This document shows positions 48,595 to 52,262 of a stretch of 52,262 bases of DNA, in pieces. Within the stretch, counting starts at the first letter, position 1. Every line of letters starts with the position of its first letter. The notes beneath the pieces were generated by a model. The model did not search any database. It saw nothing but the letters and a program-made list of their open reading frames with translations, and was not told where the DNA came from. The stretch covers positions 1 through 52,262 of the forward strand of contig JAAELL010000470.1 in NCBI GenBank assembly GCA_024226735.1, in the 5' to 3' direction. The DNA comes from a bacterium (GTDB lineage Bacteria > Planctomycetota > UBA1135 > GCA-002686595). The translations under genes and the position numbers were made by a program.

Positions 48595-48780
48595 AGCGCT
48601 AGTGGTGTGATGCAGACAGTTGCGGTCTTATCCCGAGTTCGCGTGTGCGTGCCACAAGGCGCGGCGACGACGCAACTTCGCTGCCAATACGGTGATACTG
48701 GGATTGTTCGCAGGAGCCGCAACGCCGTGGCGTGTGCATGCGGGCCGGGATACGACTGCAACTGTCTGCATCACAGCGCT
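48595..48780. repeat. MITE-like palindromic element, copy A
   Basis: The 186-base element has AGCGCT at both ends. Its left arm (through ATGCAGACAGTTGCGGTC) is the near-complement of the right arm (GACTGCAACTGTCTGCAT), and imperfect pairing continues inward for about 80 bases per side. The interior includes CAAGGCGCGGCGACGACG, also found (reverse-complemented, two or three changes in 32 bases) in the element at the window's right end. No transposase is present. It lies between the cysteine-rich peptide gene and the lipoprotein gene, whose stop codon is inside the element. Confidence 0.85.
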
Positions 48781-49483
48781 AGCTAGCGATGTACTGGAGT
48801 ACGGTGAGCACGTGCTCGGCCCCGGCGCCCTGGAGCACGTCTGTTTCGATCGGGAGCTCGTCGCCGAACTCCTTCGTCGCGGACGGTTGCCCGGCCTCGT
48901 CGTAGTGCCCGCGGACCTGCATCGGCTGCCACCGCGACCCGCCTTCGAGCTTGACCTGGCAGAGGCCGCCGATGCGCACGAGGCTGTTCGGCCCCTCGCC
49001 GTACGTGAGGTTCTCCCAGAGTGAGGGGAGCTTGCTCTCGAGCAGGGCCGTGCAGTACTGGAGCTCTCCGTCGATGTCGACGCCGAACCCGATGCGCAGC
49101 ATCGAGACGCTGAGCGGGTCGAAATCGAGGATCTCTTCCTGCGCGGCACGCTCGACGAAGAACTCGTACTGCCGCATGTCGTGCTCGGGGAAACGCCGCA
49201 CCGTGAGCTGCGCGTTCTCGATCGTGCTCATCTGCGCCATGGGCACGACGAGGTCGTCGCCGTCGTAGCTCTGACCGTCCAGCTCGAGGACGTCGAGGTA
49301 CATCGTCACGAGGTCGACGATCCGCACGGGGTCGACCTCGCCCGTGTAGAGATCCTTCGTCACCTGGTCGAGCAGCTCGGTCACGCGCCGGTGCTCCTCC
49401 GGGACCGCCTCGGGCTCACTACAGCCGCAGGCGAAAAGTACGGCGGCCAAGGCACAGGTCCGAATCGACTTCGTGCGTCTCAT
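48779..49483 (-). CDS. Lipoprotein of unknown function
   Basis: 234 residues. Signal peptide with lipobox: RRTKSIRTCALAAVLFACGC, where lipidation may occur on the Cys in LFACGC. The mature protein is hydrophilic and has no recognised domain (DLVTMYLDVLELDGQSYDGD, PEHDMRQYEFFVERAAQEEI). ATG 49483 is chosen; the longer frame to 49732 is not coding-like. The last three codons and stop lie inside the MITE-like element, so the native C-terminus may have been changed by insertion. Confidence 0.65.
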   Translation of the reverse strand: MRRTKSIRTCALAAVLFACGCSEPEAVPEEHRRVTELLDQVTKDLYTGEVDPVRIVDLVTMYLDVLELDGQSYDGDDLVVPMAQMSTIENAQLTVRRFPEHDMRQYEFFVERAAQEEILDFDPLSVSMLRIGFGVDIDGELQYCTALLESKLPSLWENLTYGEGPNSLVRIGGLCQVKLEGGSRWQPMQVRGHYDEAGQPSATKEFGDELPIETDVLQGAGAEHVLTVLQYIAS

Positions 49484-49733
49484 GATCCAACGTCTACTTC
49501 CTGGTCCAAAGGGGCAGCGGAGTCCCCGAGCGAAGCCCTGGGCCGCGAGCGAGGGACGAGCGGCGTGCGATTGCTCGCGCTCGGTGAGCCGGGAAGGCTC
49601 GGCTCGTCCTCCACCCCTAACAGGCGAGCAGCGTCCGACGGCGTAACGCGGACAGTCGAGCTTTTGGCGTGGTCCGTGGACGCCGCCTGCCAGCCGCCGT
49701 AGCTTCGCGTCGCCGAAGCGGACAAGGAGCACA

Positions 49734-50228
49734 GTGACGAACTTCCGAGTAACCGGTTTCGAGATGGCCCACTGGTCCGATGCGGCCGACCTCTTCCTCG
49801 CGCCCGAATGCTGTTACGGGACGCTGCAGCTGCCCTATCAATCGCGCGACGAGGTCAAGCGCAAGCTCGAGAACCCGCCGCCGAACATGCACCGCCTCCT
49901 CGCGCTGCTCCCCGACGGGAGCCGCGCCGTCGGTCTACTCGCGCTGCGCCGCTACGAGGGCCGCCGCGCGCACTCCGCGAACATCGGCATGAAGGTGCAC
50001 CCCGACTTCCACGGTCAGGGAGCGGGCAGCGCGTTGATGCAGAGCGCGATCGAGCTCGCGGACCGCTGGCTCGACCTCGACCGACTCCAGCTGACGGTGT
50101 TCGTCGACAACGAGCGCGCGATTCGGCTGTACGAGAAGTTCGACTTCGAGCGGGAGGGGACGCTGCGCAAGTATGCGTACCGGGATGGGGAGTACGTGGA
50201 TACGCTTGCGATGGCGAGGTTGCGCTGA
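49734..50228 (+). CDS. GNAT-family N-acetyltransferase (YhhY-like)
   Basis: 164 residues beginning at GTG 49734. The fold has SANIGMKVHPDFHGQGAGSA (beta-bulge and the acetyl-CoA pyrophosphate loop Q-G-A-G-S-A) and RLQLTVFVDNERAIRLYEKF, then the typical C-terminal LRKYAYRDGEYVDTLAMARL. Closest in style to YhhY/RimI-like acetyltransferases acting on amino groups. The acceptor is unknown. The start is supported by the preceding AGGAGC nine bases upstream. Confidence 0.85.
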   Translation: MTNFRVTGFEMAHWSDAADLFLAPECCYGTLQLPYQSRDEVKRKLENPPPNMHRLLALLPDGSRAVGLLALRRYEGRRAHSANIGMKVHPDFHGQGAGSALMQSAIELADRWLDLDRLQLTVFVDNERAIRLYEKFDFEREGTLRKYAYRDGEYVDTLAMARLR

Positions 50229-50249
50229 CCTCGCCATCGGGCCACCACC

Positions 50250-50786
50250 CTACTCGTACCAGCGCTTGATCATCTTGTAGAAGCTCGACGGGTAGTACTC
50301 ATCGACGATCTCGAGGTACTTGCGCTTACGCACGTCGTCATCCGACTCGCGGCGTACCGCCCAGAAGGCCTTCTCCGCGGGCGGCTCGTGCTCGTCGCGC
50401 AGCTTCTGGTAGGACGCCATGACCGTCCCCGCGACCGGAGCGAAGGCGAACTGACGCCGGAACTCCCAGAAGCCGTCGACCCAGTCGCCGTTCGCGTTGT
50501 GGGCGACGGCCTTCTCGAGCTTGCGCGCTTCCGCCGCCGCGGCCTTATCGACCTCCGCCAAGGCCTCTTCGGCGCGCCGCCTCGACTCCCCCTTGGCTCC
50601 CAGCTCCAGCACGCGTAGTGCCGCGGCCGCCGCGTCGCGGTACGCGTCCTCTGCCAACGCATTCTCGGCGAACGCCACGAGGCGTTCGACCTCGCCGGAC
50701 GTGACGCCATCGAGCCAACGTACGGCCTCATCCACCGGCAGGTGCATGAAGCTATGCCCACCGTCGGTCGCGAACATGCGCAGCAT
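50250..50786 (-). pseudogene. 5'-truncated thioredoxin-like/helical protein gene
   Basis: The 178-residue frame reads at its start GFPMLRMFATDGGHSFMHLP when two codons before the ATG are included, resembling the late part of a thioredoxin fold (the cis-Pro region and the strand before a final helix: VDEAVRWLDGV). The thioredoxin front half with CxxC is absent, and an in-frame TGA lies immediately upstream. A long helical tail (about 35-130) and a C-terminal EYYPSSFYKMIKRWYE follow. Probably the remnant of a longer gene, though an intact small protein starting at 50786 or 50747 is possible. Its 5' end overlaps another damaged gene. Confidence 0.5.
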
Positions 50787-51451
50787 CGGAAACCCGCCTC
50801 ATCGCATCTCTCGCTGCCTGCGCCGTCGGCAGCAGCGCGTCGGCCCAGACGACCGAGCTCGTCAGCCTCGGTCCAGGCGGGGTAGAAGGCAACCACCACT
50901 CCGTCCGCTCAACGGTCTCCGCGGACGGGAACTACGTCGCGTTCGAAAGCGTCGCCTCGAACATCGTCCCGGACAGCACCGGCGGGATCCTTAAGGTCTA
51001 TTTGCGCGACCGCACGAGCGGGACCAGCGAGCACATTTCGATCTCGAACGCCGGGCAATCGTACGGCGCCAGCAGGCTTCCGACGGTTTCCGGTGACGGG
51101 CAGCGGGTCGCCTTCACGAGCTTCTCGTCGGAGCTCGTCCCAGGCGATACGAACGGCGAGTTCGGCTTCTTCCTCGTCGGCTCGCACCAAGGCACTTTCG
51201 TCCCGCCGGGTAGTCAAGGGGTGCTCTGCCTCACCTGTTCGGGCTTCCAGGGCTGCGCGGGCATCGGGCGCTTCAACCGCGCCGGCGAGATCATCCAGGG
51301 TCCATCCGGGTCCCTGATGATCGACTTGAGCGCACTGCACCTGACGCCACAGGCGCCCGTGCAGCCGGGTGAGACGTGGAACTTCCAGTGCTGGTTCCGG
51401 GACTCGTCGACGAGCAACTTCACGGACGCGATCGCGATCACGTTCGTGTGA
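50776..51451 (+). pseudogene. Damaged secreted PD40-repeat protein with shared C-terminal module
   Basis: ATG 50776 (MRSIGN) opens in one frame, but a signal peptide LIASLAACAVGSSASAQTTE is encoded in the +1 frame from about 50800, with no usable start in that frame before TTG 51002. PD40/TolB-type repeats follow (VSADGNYVAFESVASNIVPD, VSGDGQRVAFTSFSSELVPGDTNG), then without intervening repeats the C-terminal module (EFGFFLVGSHQGTFVPPGSQ to RDSSTSNFTDAIAITFV). A propeller needs about six or more repeats; only about two are visible. So a frameshift and an internal deletion seem to have occurred. Alternatively the gene starts with a rare codon. Confidence 0.55.
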
Positions 51452-51478
51452 GTTCTTCACCGGCCTTCGGCCGAGGCA

Positions 51479-52117
51479 TCACTCCCGAGGCTCGCCCCCG
51501 TGGGCCCTCGACAACAGGCCCTGATAGAGGCTCGCCCCCTTGCGGAACCGGTGCGCCGCCGCCGAGACGCCGATCCCCACGCGGTCGGCGACCTCCTGCA
51601 TCGTCAGGTCCTCGAAGAGCCGCAAGTGAACGACGCCGCGCAGCTCCTCCGGCAGACCCGCCAGCGCCTTCGACATCTGGTCCGCCTGCTCGGTCGCCAT
51701 CGCGGCCCGACTCGGCGTCGTCGTCACCGCCGGCCCGGCCCACTGCGACGCCCCCATCGTGGACGCTCCCGGCGACTGCAGCGCGCTGAACTCGAGGGGT
51801 GCCTTGCCCGCTCCACGCTTCTGCGCGGAGACGCGGTCGACCAGGTCGTGAATGCGGTTGGTGATCACGCGCAGCAGCCAGCGCCGAAACGCCCCCACCC
51901 CCTGCCACTCGCACTTCTCCCGGTCGCGCCAGGCATAGAGGAGCGATTCCTGCAAAACGTCCTCCGGGGCGTAGTCGCGCATCAGTCGCCTGCTCATCGA
52001 CGAGCGGATCACGACGAGCAGCGAGGCAGGACCGACGGCTTCGATCAGACGATCCCAGTCGGCGGCGTCCCCCGAATGGAGCAGGTCCCGCTCCGGCTCT
52101 CGACGATCTTCGGCCAT
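51479..52117 (-). CDS. ECF-type RNA polymerase sigma factor
   Basis: 212 residues. Region 2 (YAPEDVLQESLLYAWRD, then FRRWLLRVITNRIHDLVDR) binds the -10 element and core enzyme; region 4 (GLPEELRGVVHLRLFEDLTM, then QEVADRVGIGVSAAAHRFRK) is the -35-binding HTH. The region between them has a long Ala/Ser/Gly-rich insertion (about 105-145). ATG 52117 is preferred; an earlier ATG at 52138 lies in the MITE-like element. No anti-sigma gene adjoins. ECF factors without an adjacent anti-sigma and with linked kinases are common in planctomycetes. Confidence 0.88.
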   Translation of the reverse strand: MAEDRREPERDLLHSGDAADWDRLIEAVGPASLLVVIRSSMSRRLMRDYAPEDVLQESLLYAWRDREKCEWQGVGAFRRWLLRVITNRIHDLVDRVSAQKRGAGKAPLEFSALQSPGASTMGASQWAGPAVTTTPSRAAMATEQADQMSKALAGLPEELRGVVHLRLFEDLTMQEVADRVGIGVSAAAHRFRKGASLYQGLLSRAHGGEPRE

Positions 52118-52120
52118 ACC

Positions 52121-52262
52121 TCTAGTGGTGTGATTCACTCTTGTGCGGCATTCTGGTCGATGCGTACCCGCCCGCTGCTGCGTTGCGCCTCCTCCGAGAC
52201 TTGCAGCGAAGTCGCGTCGTCGCTGCGCCTTGCAGCGAACGCGTACGCACCGACCAGAATGC
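52121..52262. repeat. MITE-like palindromic element, copy B (may continue past the window)
   Basis: CTAGTGGTGTGATTCA (52122-52137) matches the left flank of copy A. A full inverted repeat lies inside: GCATTCTGGTCGATGCGTAC (52148-52167) pairs with GTACGCACCGACCAGAATGC (52243-52262). Interior 52201-52232 is the reverse complement of 48655-48687 with two or three differences. It lies directly upstream of the ECF sigma gene. Confidence 0.8.

Overview
The window is about 52 kb of GC-rich chromosome, most likely from a member of the Planctomycetota. The 5' part of a 16S rRNA gene at the left edge has the planctomycete-like start (GGATTAGGCATGCAAG near its 5' end). There are LPS genes (lpxA, lpxC-fabZ, lpxD) and a BamA-type porin, so the cell has an outer membrane. 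Protein families favoured by planctomycetes are frequent: DUF1080, a large Ser/Thr kinase with a C-terminal sensor-like region, an FHA-sigma54 regulator, secreted proteins with lamin-tail domains, and ECF sigma factors. Species cannot be assigned from this evidence.

Layout. 1-720: truncated 16S rRNA gene on the minus strand with a boxA leader and a strong promoter. 721-1939: no intact gene, only a probable frameshifted remnant. 1940-3394: LysM/L,D-transpeptidase. 3965-20690: a long, tightly packed minus-strand housekeeping block, in transcription order ACT-domain protein, glmU, prs, rplY, pth, rpsF, rpsR, rplI, dnaB, bamA-like, lpxD, lpxC-fabZ, lpxA, ileS. It combines nucleotide-sugar and PRPP supply, ribosomal proteins, the replicative helicase, outer-membrane assembly and lipid A synthesis. 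20755-22914: plus-strand trio of an exported coiled-coil protein, a phosphatidylserine decarboxylase-like protein and a carboxymuconolactone-decarboxylase-like protein. 23002-30135: minus-strand group of membrane Ser/Thr kinase, secreted peptidase-like protein and FHA-GAF-AAA-Fis regulator.

30266-39116: mixed region. It holds a cysteine-cluster protein, two tandemly duplicated secreted lamin-tail proteins each followed by a strong hairpin terminator, a HTH-PtsN protein, an enoyl-CoA hydratase, a broken class II amidotransferase gene, a DUF1080 protein and an LPS-kinase-like protein. 39338-41931: two overlapping glutamate dehydrogenase paralogues, the second lacking two of the three conserved active-site lysines. 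41852-47410: S9 prolyl-oligopeptidase-like peptidase, Tat-exported class V aminotransferase and exported amidohydrolase.

47415-52262: accessory end of the window. It has small exported proteins including an 8-cysteine peptide, a lipoprotein, a GNAT, two head-to-head genes that both look damaged, an ECF sigma factor, and two copies of a MITE-like palindromic element.

Most noteworthy: the catalytic/pseudo-enzyme GDH pair; the new palindromic repeat family; an 11-copy hexanucleotide repeat forming the start and signal region of the BamA homologue; repeat-encoded tails in several housekeeping proteins; and a C-terminal module shared by three secreted proteins. All assignments are from reading the sequence; no database search was run.
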